Source: Sphingopyxis sp. | GTDB lineage: Bacteria > Pseudomonadota > Alphaproteobacteria > Sphingomonadales > Sphingomonadaceae | Reading direction: 5' to 3' | Assembly (NCBI GenBank): GCA_016793775.1 | Contig: JAEULK010000096.1 | Location: 1 to 64,000, forward strand | DNA: 64,000 nt | In this document: positions 1 through 7,652 of the stretch, piece after piece | Layout of the letters: each line of letters starts with the position of its first letter | Numbering within the stretch: the stretch's first letter is position 1 | Notes under the pieces: model-generated | What the model was told of the DNA's origin: nothing | The model's database searches: none | Seen by the model: the letters and a program-made list of their open reading frames with translations, nothing else | Translations under genes and position numbers: made by a program

Positions 1-957
<957 letters not shown>

Positions 958-1014
958 GCGCGCGATCTAGTGCGCTACGCGGCTTTTCTCAAGCACGATG
1001 CTTGGGTGAAACCG

Positions 1015-1751
1015 CTAGCGCTGGCAGAGGCGATTGAGTTCCTCGTCGCTATAGCCTGCGTCGTCGATCAGCGCCTGCGAGATGTAGCGCACATCATATT
1101 GCGACACCTTATAGACGCCCGTCCGCTCGCGATAGAGCAGCAGCCCGCCGCACGTCCCGGCGATCCCCTCATGGCTGCTGATGACCGCGAAATAGGCGTA
1201 AGCGCCCGGATAGGCGGCATCCTCGGGATTGTTGAGCCAGCCGTCGAGCCGCACGCTGAACGCGCCCGGCCCCGTCTGGTGCAACTTGGCCTCGTCGCTG
1301 AAACGCTTCATCTCCGCCGTCGTCGCCTCGAGCGCGGGGTCCATCATCCTCGCCAGATCGGCGCCATTCCCCGCATCCAGACTATCGACGAATGTCTTGG
1401 CGAAGCTCGTCGCCGCGGTGACCTCAGCCGGACTCGCCTTCCAGTCGGCCGGCACCGGCTTGTACGGATCGGTCGCGGGATCGAAGCAGGAGAAATTCTG
1501 GCGGAAATCCTTGATCACCGTGACGCCGCGATCGACGTCGATCTGATTGTCGAAATAATAGCGCCCGAAGCGGACCTTGAGCGAACCGCAGCGCTGCGTC
1601 GCCAGTATCTTCACCCGATCGATGGTCGGGTCGTACTGATCGGCGTCGATCAGCGCCACCGTCGCTACAAACCTTTGCCGGGCACGGGCGAGACCTTGAT
1701 CTCGGGCTGGCCCGCCGCGGCCGCCAGCAATGCGAGTGCCATGATCGCCAT
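1015..1751 (-). pseudogene. Secreted hypothetical protein, broken by a one-base frameshift
   Basis: A signal-peptide-like start (MAIMALALLAAAAGQPEIK, ATG at 1751, second ATG at 1742) runs into TAG at 1665-1667 after 28 codons. The body of the protein is open in the neighbouring frame from about 1673 to the stop at 1015 (FVATVALIDADQYDPTIDRV, ending ELNRLCQR). Adding one T to the run at about 1668-1672 joins the two parts as PVPGKGF-VATVALID, and the span (737 bp) is one base short of a multiple of three. No known family was recognised. Either a genuine mutation or a sequencing error explains it. The longer open frame starting at 1821 has an arginine/glycine-rich, unnatural N-terminus and is not the real start. 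Confidence 0.6.
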
Positions 1752-1853
1752 CAAATTTCCCCCACCGGAAACCGCCCCGTGGCGGCGCGCGGACCTTGCC
1801 GGGCGGCGGCGCGCTCGGCAAGCGGAAATTCCTTTGCTTTCAGCGCGGTCGGG

Positions 1854-2444
1854 TCAAAGCGCGGTCGCGATCCCCTTGCCCAGATAGCAGGGCAATTGTT
1901 GCAGCACATCGGCCTTGGGCACGCCATCCTCGATCAGGTCGGGCGGCACGACCGACACATTGCTGCTCGCCACGACAAAGGCGCCGCCCGGCGCGGCGCG
2001 TTGGACGACGACATAGCCGCAGTCCATCGTGCCGTCGGCGCGGTCGCCGCGAAAGTCGAACGCGGCATAGAGTCCCAGGATCTGCGTCGGCGGGTCCAAA
2101 TACCATTGCAGGCGCAGGATACGGATGCGCCCGTCGGCCCACAGCCCGTCCTGCTTGCGCAAATTCCCCTCCCATTCGAGCCGCGGCGTCGCCGCCTGCC
2201 GGGTCAGGCTGAGCATCGCATAGGCCGCGGCGAAGTCGCGCTTTTCGAGCGCGAGAGTATAATCGGCGAGGCGTGCCATCGCCGATTTCTCGTCGTCCGG
2301 GGTCGGCGCGAAGATCGCCTTGCCGAAGGTCTCGACGCTGCGCTCGACCGCGGGGTCGAGCGAAGTAGGCTCGGCGGCGGTGGGCGCCGCCAGGCCGAGC
2401 GTGATCAGCAGCGCGGCGATCCGCAAGAGAACATCAGAAAACAA
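1854..2444 (-). CDS. Secreted hypothetical protein, possibly DUF4019-like
   Basis: Protein of about 196 residues with an N-terminal signal peptide (LLRIAALLITLGLAAPTAAE), so probably periplasmic. The mature part begins with a helical stretch (MARLADYTLALEKRDFAAAY) and continues with a beta-rich region containing W-DG, LYAAFDFR and DCGYVVVQR, an arrangement like DUF4019/NTF2-like small secreted proteins; this family link is tentative. There is no ATG at the N-terminus: candidate starts are TTG at 2444 or TTG at 2426, the latter just before the hydrophobic stretch. The 5' end overlaps the end of the glutathione transferase gene by 11 bp, so the two are probably co-transcribed. Confidence 0.6.
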   Translation of the reverse strand: MFSDVLLRIAALLITLGLAAPTAAEPTSLDPAVERSVETFGKAIFAPTPDDEKSAMARLADYTLALEKRDFAAAYAMLSLTRQAATPRLEWEGNLRKQDGLWADGRIRILRLQWYLDPPTQILGLYAAFDFRGDRADGTMDCGYVVVQRAAPGGAFVVASSNVSVVPPDLIEDGVPKADVLQQLPCYLGKGIATAL

Positions 2445-3057
2445 AATAGGCCCCGCCTTTCTCGCGCGCCGCCTGCCACGCCGGGCGGGCGTGCATCGCG
2501 GCGACGAACGCCGCGAGCTTCGGATAGCGCGCCGCCCCGCCCATCGCCGCGACCTCGGCAGGAAAGCTCAGCATGATATCGGCGGCCGACAGGCTATCGC
2601 CGATAAAATGGCCGGTCTTGCCGAGCTCGCCCTCGAGATAGGCGAAATGCGCGTCGAGCTGTTCGTCGATCCGCGGCTTGACCGGCGCGGCGGCGTCGCC
2701 GAGGCGGCCGAGATAGATGTTGAGCAGGATCGGCGTCATCGCCGACCCTTCCGCAAAATGGATCAGTTCGAGGTGCCGTACATGGTCGTCGGTCCCGCGC
2801 GCCGGGACCAGCGTTTCGCCGCCGTAATTCTCGCACAGATATTCGGCGATGGCTCCCGATTCCTGTATCACCCGGCCCGCATCTTCGAGCAGCGGCGATT
2901 TGCCGAGCGGGTGGATCGCCTTCAATTGGGGCGGCGCGAGGTTGGTCACCGCGTCGCGCTGATAATGTTCGATCTCATAGGGCGCGCCGAGTTCCTCGAG
3001 CAGCCACAAGATGCGCTGCGAACGGCTGTTGTTCAGATGGTGGACGATCAGACTCAT
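2434..3057 (-). CDS. Glutathione S-transferase family protein
   Basis: Cytosolic GST of 207 residues. The N-terminal thioredoxin-like half contains NNSRSQRILWLLEELG, the cis-proline loop GKSPLLED and the glutathione-binding ESGAIAEYL motif. The C-terminal helical half follows (about residue 90 onward, with GDSLSAADIMLSFP, the N-capping box/hydrophobic staple region of GSTs). Substrate cannot be told from sequence. Its ATG overlaps the TGA of the upstream ureohydrolase gene by 4 bp (ATGA), and its stop overlaps the next gene, suggesting a three-gene transcript. Confidence 0.88.
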   Translation of the reverse strand: MSLIVHHLNNSRSQRILWLLEELGAPYEIEHYQRDAVTNLAPPQLKAIHPLGKSPLLEDAGRVIQESGAIAEYLCENYGGETLVPARGTDDHVRHLELIHFAEGSAMTPILLNIYLGRLGDAAAPVKPRIDEQLDAHFAYLEGELGKTGHFIGDSLSAADIMLSFPAEVAAMGGAARYPKLAAFVAAMHARPAWQAAREKGGAYFVF

Positions 3058-3884
3058 GGCGCTCTCCTTTGTGATTCATACTGCCCGTTGCGATCGATCA
3101 GCGCCGCGAGTTCGCGTACCAGCTTGGCGCCGAGGATCGCGGTAAGGTCGCCGACGTCGCGACCGGGATGATGTTCGACGATATCGGCCCCGACGATCGG
3201 CGCGGGCTGCTTGTGCAGCACCGCGAGCAGTTCGCGCACCGTCAGCCCGCCGGGTTCGGGATGCGCGACGCCGGGCGCCTCCGACGGATCGATCCCGTCG
3301 AGGTCGATCGAAATATAGAGCGGGCCTTCGAGCACGGGCACCGCGTCGGGGGTGAAGCCCGTCATCGGGATGATCTCGACCCCGAAACGATCAGCCTGTT
3401 CGCGGCAATGGCGCGTGAGCGTGCGGATGCCGACCTGCACCAGCCGCGCCGCATGGCCGCTGTCACAGATGCGCGCGAAAGGCGAGGCATGGCTGCGCGG
3501 ATTGCCTTCAAAATCGTCATAAAGGTCGGGGTGCGCGTCGATATGTAGGATGTTGACCGGGCCGAAGCAGGCAGCCGCCGCCTCGACGAGCGGGAAAGTC
3601 ACCGCATGGTCGCCGCCGAGCGCGAGCGGAATTTCACCATCTTCACGCACAAGTGCGACATGACGGCGGATCATCGCGTCGTCACGGGGGGTGTCTTCGG
3701 TGAGGGCGAGGTCGCCGTCGTCGGTGAAGGCGATGTCGGTGCCGAGTTCGGGCCCGAGTTCGCTCGCCATATTGCCGCGGTCGCTCCACAGCGCCGCACG
3801 GATCGCGGCCGGGCCTGCCGCAGCGCCGCGTTCGAAGCTGCTGTTGACATCGGTGGGCAGGCCAAAGAGGCGGATCGCGGGCAT
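3054..3884 (-). CDS. Ureohydrolase (agmatinase/arginase family)
   Basis: Binuclear-manganese hydrolase of 276 residues that cleaves a guanidino or formimino substrate to release urea or a related product. All metal-binding signatures are visible: GGDHAVTFP, HIDAHPDLYDD, and SIDLDGIDPSEAPG. Agmatinase, arginase and formimidoylglutamase cannot be separated with certainty by eye; the overall look is agmatinase-like (SpeB). The start was set at ATG 3884 (MPAIRLFGLPTDVNSSFERG) because the 28 residues upstream in the open frame are arginine/proline-rich and unlike the family. It is followed by the GST gene with a 4-bp overlap. Confidence 0.85.
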   Translation of the reverse strand: MPAIRLFGLPTDVNSSFERGAAAGPAAIRAALWSDRGNMASELGPELGTDIAFTDDGDLALTEDTPRDDAMIRRHVALVREDGEIPLALGGDHAVTFPLVEAAAACFGPVNILHIDAHPDLYDDFEGNPRSHASPFARICDSGHAARLVQVGIRTLTRHCREQADRFGVEIIPMTGFTPDAVPVLEGPLYISIDLDGIDPSEAPGVAHPEPGGLTVRELLAVLHKQPAPIVGADIVEHHPGRDVGDLTAILGAKLVRELAALIDRNGQYESQRRAP

Positions 3885-3988
3885 CGCGTGCTTGTAGCCG
3901 CTGACAAGGGCCGCGCAAGGCCAACGGCGGGCGGGCCGGTCCGCGAGAGGGCGCGGACCGAGGGGCAAGGAACCCGCCGCCGTTGGTG

Positions 3989-4019
3989 GGCCGTCCCGGT
4001 CGTCACGACCGGGACGGCC
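3989..4019 (-). terminator. Perfect inverted repeat just past recA, probable transcription terminator
   Basis: Two 15-base arms (3989-4003 and 4005-4019) are exact reverse complements around a single central base; in RNA the hairpin would have a slightly larger loop. It begins 10 bp past the recA stop codon, where a terminator is expected. There is no run of U after the stem, so it is not a textbook intrinsic terminator; it may work as a 3'-end stabilising hairpin instead. Confidence 0.6.
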
Positions 4020-4028
4020 GGAAGCGTA

Positions 4029-5105
4029 TCAGTCCTCGGCGCCCTCGTCGTCGGGGCCGGCCATCATTTCCTCGGCCACCGCATCGGTGCGGCTGCGGAT
4101 CGCGGCTTCGAGCCGATCCATCAGTTCCGGATTGTCCTTGAGGAAGGTTTTCGAATTCTCGCGGCCCTGCCCGATGCGGATCGAGTCATAGCTGAACCAG
4201 GCGCCCGATTTCTCGACGATGCCGGCCTTGACGCCCAGATCGAGAATCTCGCCGATCTTCGAAATGCCCTGGCCGTACATGATGTCGAATTCGACCTGCT
4301 TGAACGGCGGCGCGACCTTGTTCTTGACGACCTTCACGCGCGTCGTGTTGCCGACGATCTCGTCGCCATTCTTGATCTGGCCGGTGCGGCGGATGTCCAA
4401 GCGAACCGACGCGTAGAATTTGAGCGCGTTGCCGCCGGTCGTGGTCTCGGGATTGCCATACATCACGCCGATCTTCATGCGCAGCTGGTTGATGAAGATC
4501 ACCATGCAGCGCGAGCGGCTGATCGAACCGGTGAGCTTGCGCAGCGACTGCGACATCAGGCGCGCTTGCAGGCCGACATGACTGTCGCCCATCTCGCCCT
4601 CGATTTCGGCCCGCGGCACGAGCGCCGCCACCGAGTCGACGACGAGCACGTCGATCGCGTTCGAGCGCACCAGCGTATCGACGATCTCGAGCGCCTGTTC
4701 GCCGGTGTCGGGCTGCGACACGATCAGCTCGTCGATATTGACCCCGAGCTTCTTGGCATAGACCGGGTCGAGCGCATGTTCGGCATCGACGAAAGCAACG
4801 GTACCGCCACCCTTCTGCGCCTCGGCGAGCGTGTGCAGCGCCAGCGTGGTCTTGCCCGAGCTTTCGGGACCGTAAATTTCGATGACGCGGCCGCGCGGCA
4901 GGCCGCCGACCCCGAGCGCGATATCGAGCCCGAGCGACCCGGTCGAGATCGACTCGACCTGCATCGTCTCCTTCGAGCCCAACTTCATCACCGACCCCTT
5001 GCCGAAGGCGCGATCGATCTGCGCCAAGGCGGCGTCGAGCGCCTTCTGCCTGTCCGAGCTATTCACTGATTTCCCCACATCCACGAGTGACAATTGACCG
5101 GCCAT
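4029..5105 (-). CDS. recA: Recombinase A
   Basis: RecA of 358 residues, the strand-exchange ATPase of homologous recombination and co-protease for LexA cleavage. The Walker A motif GPESSGKTT is at about residues 79-87. [20 protein letters not shown] (L2 loop and flanks) and the [10 protein letters not shown] segment are intact, and the C-terminal tail is acidic (DDEGAED) as usual. Start ATG 5105 is preceded by an AGGGA ribosome-binding site. An SOS box lies 77 bp upstream, and an IS1595 element is inserted just beyond it. A strong inverted repeat follows the stop codon. Confidence 0.99.
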   Translation of the reverse strand: MAGQLSLVDVGKSVNSSDRQKALDAALAQIDRAFGKGSVMKLGSKETMQVESISTGSLGLDIALGVGGLPRGRVIEIYGPESSGKTTLALHTLAEAQKGGGTVAFVDAEHALDPVYAKKLGVNIDELIVSQPDTGEQALEIVDTLVRSNAIDVLVVDSVAALVPRAEIEGEMGDSHVGLQARLMSQSLRKLTGSISRSRCMVIFINQLRMKIGVMYGNPETTTGGNALKFYASVRLDIRRTGQIKNGDEIVGNTTRVKVVKNKVAPPFKQVEFDIMYGQGISKIGEILDLGVKAGIVEKSGAWFSYDSIRIGQGRENSKTFLKDNPELMDRLEAAIRSRTDAVAEEMMAGPDDEGAED

Positions 5106-5170
5106 GACCGTCCCTTTCCTGCTCTATCGCGAAGGCAGAAGCATCGCAACGCCGGACCTGTGTACATCAT

Positions 5171-5196
5171 TTGTTCTTATAGAACAAGAGTGGAAC
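5171..5196 (-). promoter_or_regulatory. LexA (SOS) box and overlapping palindrome in front of recA
   Basis: On the plus strand, GAAC at 5182-5185 and GAAC at 5193-5196 are separated by exactly seven bases, matching the alphaproteobacterial LexA operator GAAC-N7-GAAC (GTTC-N7-GTTC as read towards recA). The inner half-site is also part of a palindrome, TTGTTCT-TAT-AGAACAA (5171-5187). Read towards recA, TTGTTC could serve as a -35 element with a weak TACACA hexamer 17 bp further on. The operator is intact although an IS begins only 12 bp away. LexA control is inferred from the motif, not shown. Confidence 0.8.
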
Positions 5197-5200
5197 AGAA

Positions 5201-5234
5201 TTTATTTGGGCGTCTATCCCCTTCGCATACGTGA
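5201..5234. repeat. Left target duplication and terminal inverted repeat of the IS1595-family element
   Basis: TTTATTTG at 5201-5208 is repeated exactly at 7272-7279 and is the 8-bp target duplication. The element end starts at 5209 with GGCG, two variable bases, TATCCCCTT, two variable bases, CATACGT; 21 of 26 bases match the inverted right end. Confidence 0.88.
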
Positions 5235-5346
5235 ATCGGTTTTCGTGGATATGCTAAGCGCGCCCCATGTATCGCGCTTGGGACACTCTCTTTGACGTAT
5301 GGAGCAAGAAGTGCTTACGTCCCCTCGGTTTCAGGGGGGATAGTGT

Positions 5347-6267
5347 ATGGATTTGGTTATCCCGCACAGCGTCAGATATGATTTTGATGGTCGTGCTACT
5401 GTTTCAGAAGTCGCAAAGTCGTTGGTCGCGCAAGAGAGGCTTGTGCGCGAAGCCCTTGCTGTTTTGGAAGAGGTTTTTCCCGATCTCACATTCGAAGGTA
5501 CACGCGTTGAATTACGTGAGGTTCTTCAAAACAGCCCGCTTTCTACTCGCATGGAAGCGTTTGTCGTTGGCGCTTATGCCACCTCGCTCGGTGAAGATAT
5601 GCCCGACATTTTGAACACCCTGTTTGGGGTCGACGTCCCTGATTCTTACGATAGCATTGTGTCGGTGCTGGTGTTGCTGATTGCCATTTGGGGCATCGAT
5701 TGGGTGCGCGCGAAGCTATTCCCAGGTAAGAAAGAACCTGACCTTACGGCGGAACGTGAACGCCTTCTGGCGGACGCATCTAACAAGGCGTCTGTCACCC
5801 AAGACCAAATGGAAGAAGCCATCGAAAAGGCGCTCAAAAAGCACAAGCGGTCCGTCATGAAGGCCGCAGCCGATTTCATGGAGCCTGCAAAAAAACATAA
5901 GGCTAGATCGATTAGCGTGGCTGGTGCGGAGATTGGCGAGCGGGCGATTGCTGCCATGCCTTCAGATATCGAACTAGCACAATATGAGCCGCCTACTGAG
6001 TTTGAGCAGCTTGAAAATGTCGTCGTTAAATTCCGCGCCCACGACCTTGATAAAAACAAGGCTTGGGCTGCCACGATCGAAGATATTTCACCGAATCGCC
6101 GTCCGTTGCATCTGGCGCCAGACGTGCGGCCAGATCAGCTTTTTGATCGCAAGGAGGTCAGGGCCGACGTGCTGGTAACATCCGTGCTGGATCAAGACGG
6201 GGAGTATACTCCGAGCCTCTATTATTTGCAGAAGGTGTATGATGCAGAATCTCCGCCAAGCCCGTAA
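5347..6267 (+). CDS. Unknown membrane-anchored passenger protein of the IS1595 element
   Basis: I do not recognise this 306-residue protein. An N-terminal domain of about 95 residues with alternating helices is followed by one clear transmembrane segment (SIVSVLVLLIAIWGIDWV, about residues 103-120). A lysine/glutamate-rich, probably coiled-coil stretch comes next (about 128-170). The C-terminal region has a likely beta-rich fold (ENVVVKFRAHDLDKNKAWA, then DVLVTSVLDQDGEYTPSLYY). The start ATG 5347 has a GGGGGGA ribosome-binding site. Its end overlaps the start of the 56-residue gene by 26 bp, so the two are probably translated together. It lies wholly inside the IS and is a passenger, not a transposition gene. 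Confidence 0.7.
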   Translation: MDLVIPHSVRYDFDGRATVSEVAKSLVAQERLVREALAVLEEVFPDLTFEGTRVELREVLQNSPLSTRMEAFVVGAYATSLGEDMPDILNTLFGVDVPDSYDSIVSVLVLLIAIWGIDWVRAKLFPGKKEPDLTAERERLLADASNKASVTQDQMEEAIEKALKKHKRSVMKAAADFMEPAKKHKARSISVAGAEIGERAIAAMPSDIELAQYEPPTEFEQLENVVVKFRAHDLDKNKAWAATIEDISPNRRPLHLAPDVRPDQLFDRKEVRADVLVTSVLDQDGEYTPSLYYLQKVYDAESPPSP

Positions 6268-6412
6268 AGACGGCAAGCTGGACCAGTTCGCCGCCGATCA
6301 TGACGCCGATCCCCCCGGCGATGAAGCCGCGCTTATCGCGACTTTGGAGTCAATGGCCGGAAAGTCGAAAGCAGTTCCGGAAGCATCGAAGCCGGATCAT
6401 TGCGACGATTGA
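6242..6412 (+). CDS. Small 56-residue passenger protein of the IS1595 element
   Basis: Reads MQNLRQARKDGKLDQFAADH and continues with an acidic GDEAALIATLESMAG segment and a KPDHCDD tail. I recall similar short hydrophilic proteins (GD.A / MAGKSK motifs) in proteobacterial genomes, some near ISXO2-type transposases, but cannot confirm it here. The GAAGG ribosome-binding site sits inside the end of the upstream gene; two adjacent in-frame ATGs (6239 and 6242) are possible starts. The last 80 bp overlap the 3' end of the transposase gene on the opposite strand, so that stretch encodes protein on both strands. Confidence 0.6.
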   Translation: MQNLRQARKDGKLDQFAADHDADPPGDEAALIATLESMAGKSKAVPEASKPDHCDD

Positions 6413-7223
6413 AACGGAACTCGAACTCCTTGGCGTAGCGACCAAGGTACTTGGGGCTAACGCTGATATGAGTGCCCATGATCGAGCATTTCAGGTGCCG
6501 CCAAAAGCCTTCGATGCTGTTCACCGATGAGCCTTGCGCGCTGACATATTCGCCCGCGCTGTGGTTCACTTCGTGATGGAAATAGCCCATCGTTTGCAGT
6601 CCGCCGTAAGATTTTAGTTCGTCGGTGTGGACGATGCTGTGGCGCTTGACGTTGTCGCGAATGACAGGAAGCAGGGCGCCGCTGCGACGGTTCGGAACGA
6701 CTTGTGTCGTCACGTTGCCGCCGCGCTCCATCATGCCGATGACGACGGTCTTGCCTTTACCGCCCTGTCCGCCGGGGCGATAGCCGCCGACCAAGGTTTC
6801 ATCGACTTCCACCTGCTTTGTGAAACCGCCAAGCGGGCTATCGCCGTCAACGTCTGCCATGTGCTGGCGGATAAGACCCGCCATGCGCCATGCGGTCTTG
6901 TAGGTCACGCCTAGCTGGCGCTCCAATTCCTTCGCGCTGACGCCGTGCCGCGTCGTCGTGAACAGGTGGATGGCATAAAACCAAAGCTGCAACGGCGTGC
7001 GGGTTTGCTCGAACGGGGTGCCGACTGTTGGGTGCAGGTGGTGGCCGCACCACTGGCACGAATAGGCGCGCTCGGCCTTGATGCGATACCAGTTCGAAGG
7101 ACGCTCGCACGACGGGCATTCGAAGCCCTGCCCAAAGCGCACGTTGAACAGGTGCGTCAGACAGGTTTCATCGTCCGGAAAGAGACGGAAAAACTGGGTG
7201 GTGGTGAGGGGCTTCTTGCTCAT
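6333..7223 (-). CDS. IS1595-family (ISXO2-like) transposase
   Basis: DDE transposase of 296 residues. An N-terminal zinc ribbon (CPSC at about 36-39 and CQWC at about 56-59) is followed by a helix-turn-helix-like part (KELERQLGVTYKTAWRMAGL). The ISXO2 catalytic core follows, with VEVDETLVGG (first Asp), VHTDELKSY (second Asp) and NSIEGFWRHLK (catalytic Glu replaces the third Asp in the motif NxxEGFW). No internal stop or frameshift, so it appears functional. The start ATG 7223 lies 48 bp inside the right inverted repeat end. The 3' end overlaps the convergent small passenger gene. Confidence 0.93.
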   Translation of the reverse strand: MSKKPLTTTQFFRLFPDDETCLTHLFNVRFGQGFECPSCERPSNWYRIKAERAYSCQWCGHHLHPTVGTPFEQTRTPLQLWFYAIHLFTTTRHGVSAKELERQLGVTYKTAWRMAGLIRQHMADVDGDSPLGGFTKQVEVDETLVGGYRPGGQGGKGKTVVIGMMERGGNVTTQVVPNRRSGALLPVIRDNVKRHSIVHTDELKSYGGLQTMGYFHHEVNHSAGEYVSAQGSSVNSIEGFWRHLKCSIMGTHISVSPKYLGRYAKEFEFRFNRRNDPASMLPELLSTFRPLTPKSR

Positions 7224-7245
7224 GCCCTAGTATATGGCACGTTTG

Positions 7246-7279
7246 TTACGTATGTAAAGGGGATAATCGCCTTTATTTG
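7246..7279. repeat. Right terminal inverted repeat and target duplication of the IS1595-family element
   Basis: The minus-strand sequence from 7271 inward reads GGCG, AT, TATCCCCTT, TA, CATACGT, mirroring the left end. It is followed by the second TTTATTTG copy at 7272-7279. Confidence 0.88.
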
Positions 7280-7298
7280 GAACGGCAATAGTCGGCGA

Positions 7299-7652
7299 CT
7301 AACTGCCGAAAAATCCGTCCAGCACCGCCTCGATCTCGCTCAATCGAAACGGCTTCGACACCAGCTTGCGCTCGGCGTGCGCCGGGGGAATCACGTCGCC
7401 GCCGCCCGAAGTGAAAGCGAACGGGATATCGCGCGCCGCGAGCGCATCGGCGACCGGCCAGCCTTTGGCATCGCCAAGGTTTATATCGACCAGTGCCGCG
7501 TCGATTGGGTCCGCGGCGATGGCCGTGAGCGCATCCTCGACGCTCGCCGCCTGGACGGGTTCGGGATAGCCGAGCGCGTCGAACATATCGGCGAGCATCA
7601 TGCCGATCAGCACATCGTCCTCGACGAGCAGTATGCGGCGCCCCTCCGCCAT
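7299..7652 (-). CDS. Single-domain response regulator
   Basis: Stand-alone receiver domain of 117 residues with no output domain. Acidic pocket VEDDV near the N-terminus, phospho-acceptor Asp in ALVDINLGD, conserved Ser/Thr region FAFTSGGGD and switch lysine in LVSKPF are all present. It begins where the cckA gene ends (TGATG, or a 4-bp overlap if GTG 7655 is used), so it is translationally coupled to cckA. This suggests that it takes part in the same phosphorelay, either as a phosphate sink or as a protein-interaction switch; it does not look like CpdR or DivK. Confidence 0.85.
   Translation of the reverse strand: MAEGRRILLVEDDVLIGMMLADMFDALGYPEPVQAASVEDALTAIAADPIDAALVDINLGDAKGWPVADALAARDIPFAFTSGGGDVIPPAHAERKLVSKPFRLSEIEAVLDGFFGS

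Larger units (their letters stand above)
5209..7271 (-). mobile_element. Complete IS1595-family insertion sequence with two passenger genes (2063 bp)
   Basis: Bounded by 26-bp imperfect inverted repeats and flanked by an exact 8-bp duplication (TTTATTTG), the duplication length known for IS1595-family elements. It carries an ISXO2-like DDE transposase on the minus strand and, on the plus strand, a 306-residue protein and a 56-residue protein. Base composition is visibly less GC-rich than the flanks. It sits between the response-regulator gene downstream of cckA and recA; removing it and one duplication copy leaves an intergenic region of about 120 bp. The intact ends and open transposase suggest recent, possibly still active, insertion. 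Confidence 0.9.

Noticed and set aside
3606-5069. Open frame of 487 codons opposite recA
   Set aside because: Shadow of recA in GC-rich DNA; recA is unmistakable on the other strand.
5104-5295. Possible 63-codon gene starting opposite the recA start codon
   Set aside because: It crosses the SOS box, the target duplication and the IS end, so it is an accident of the insertion.
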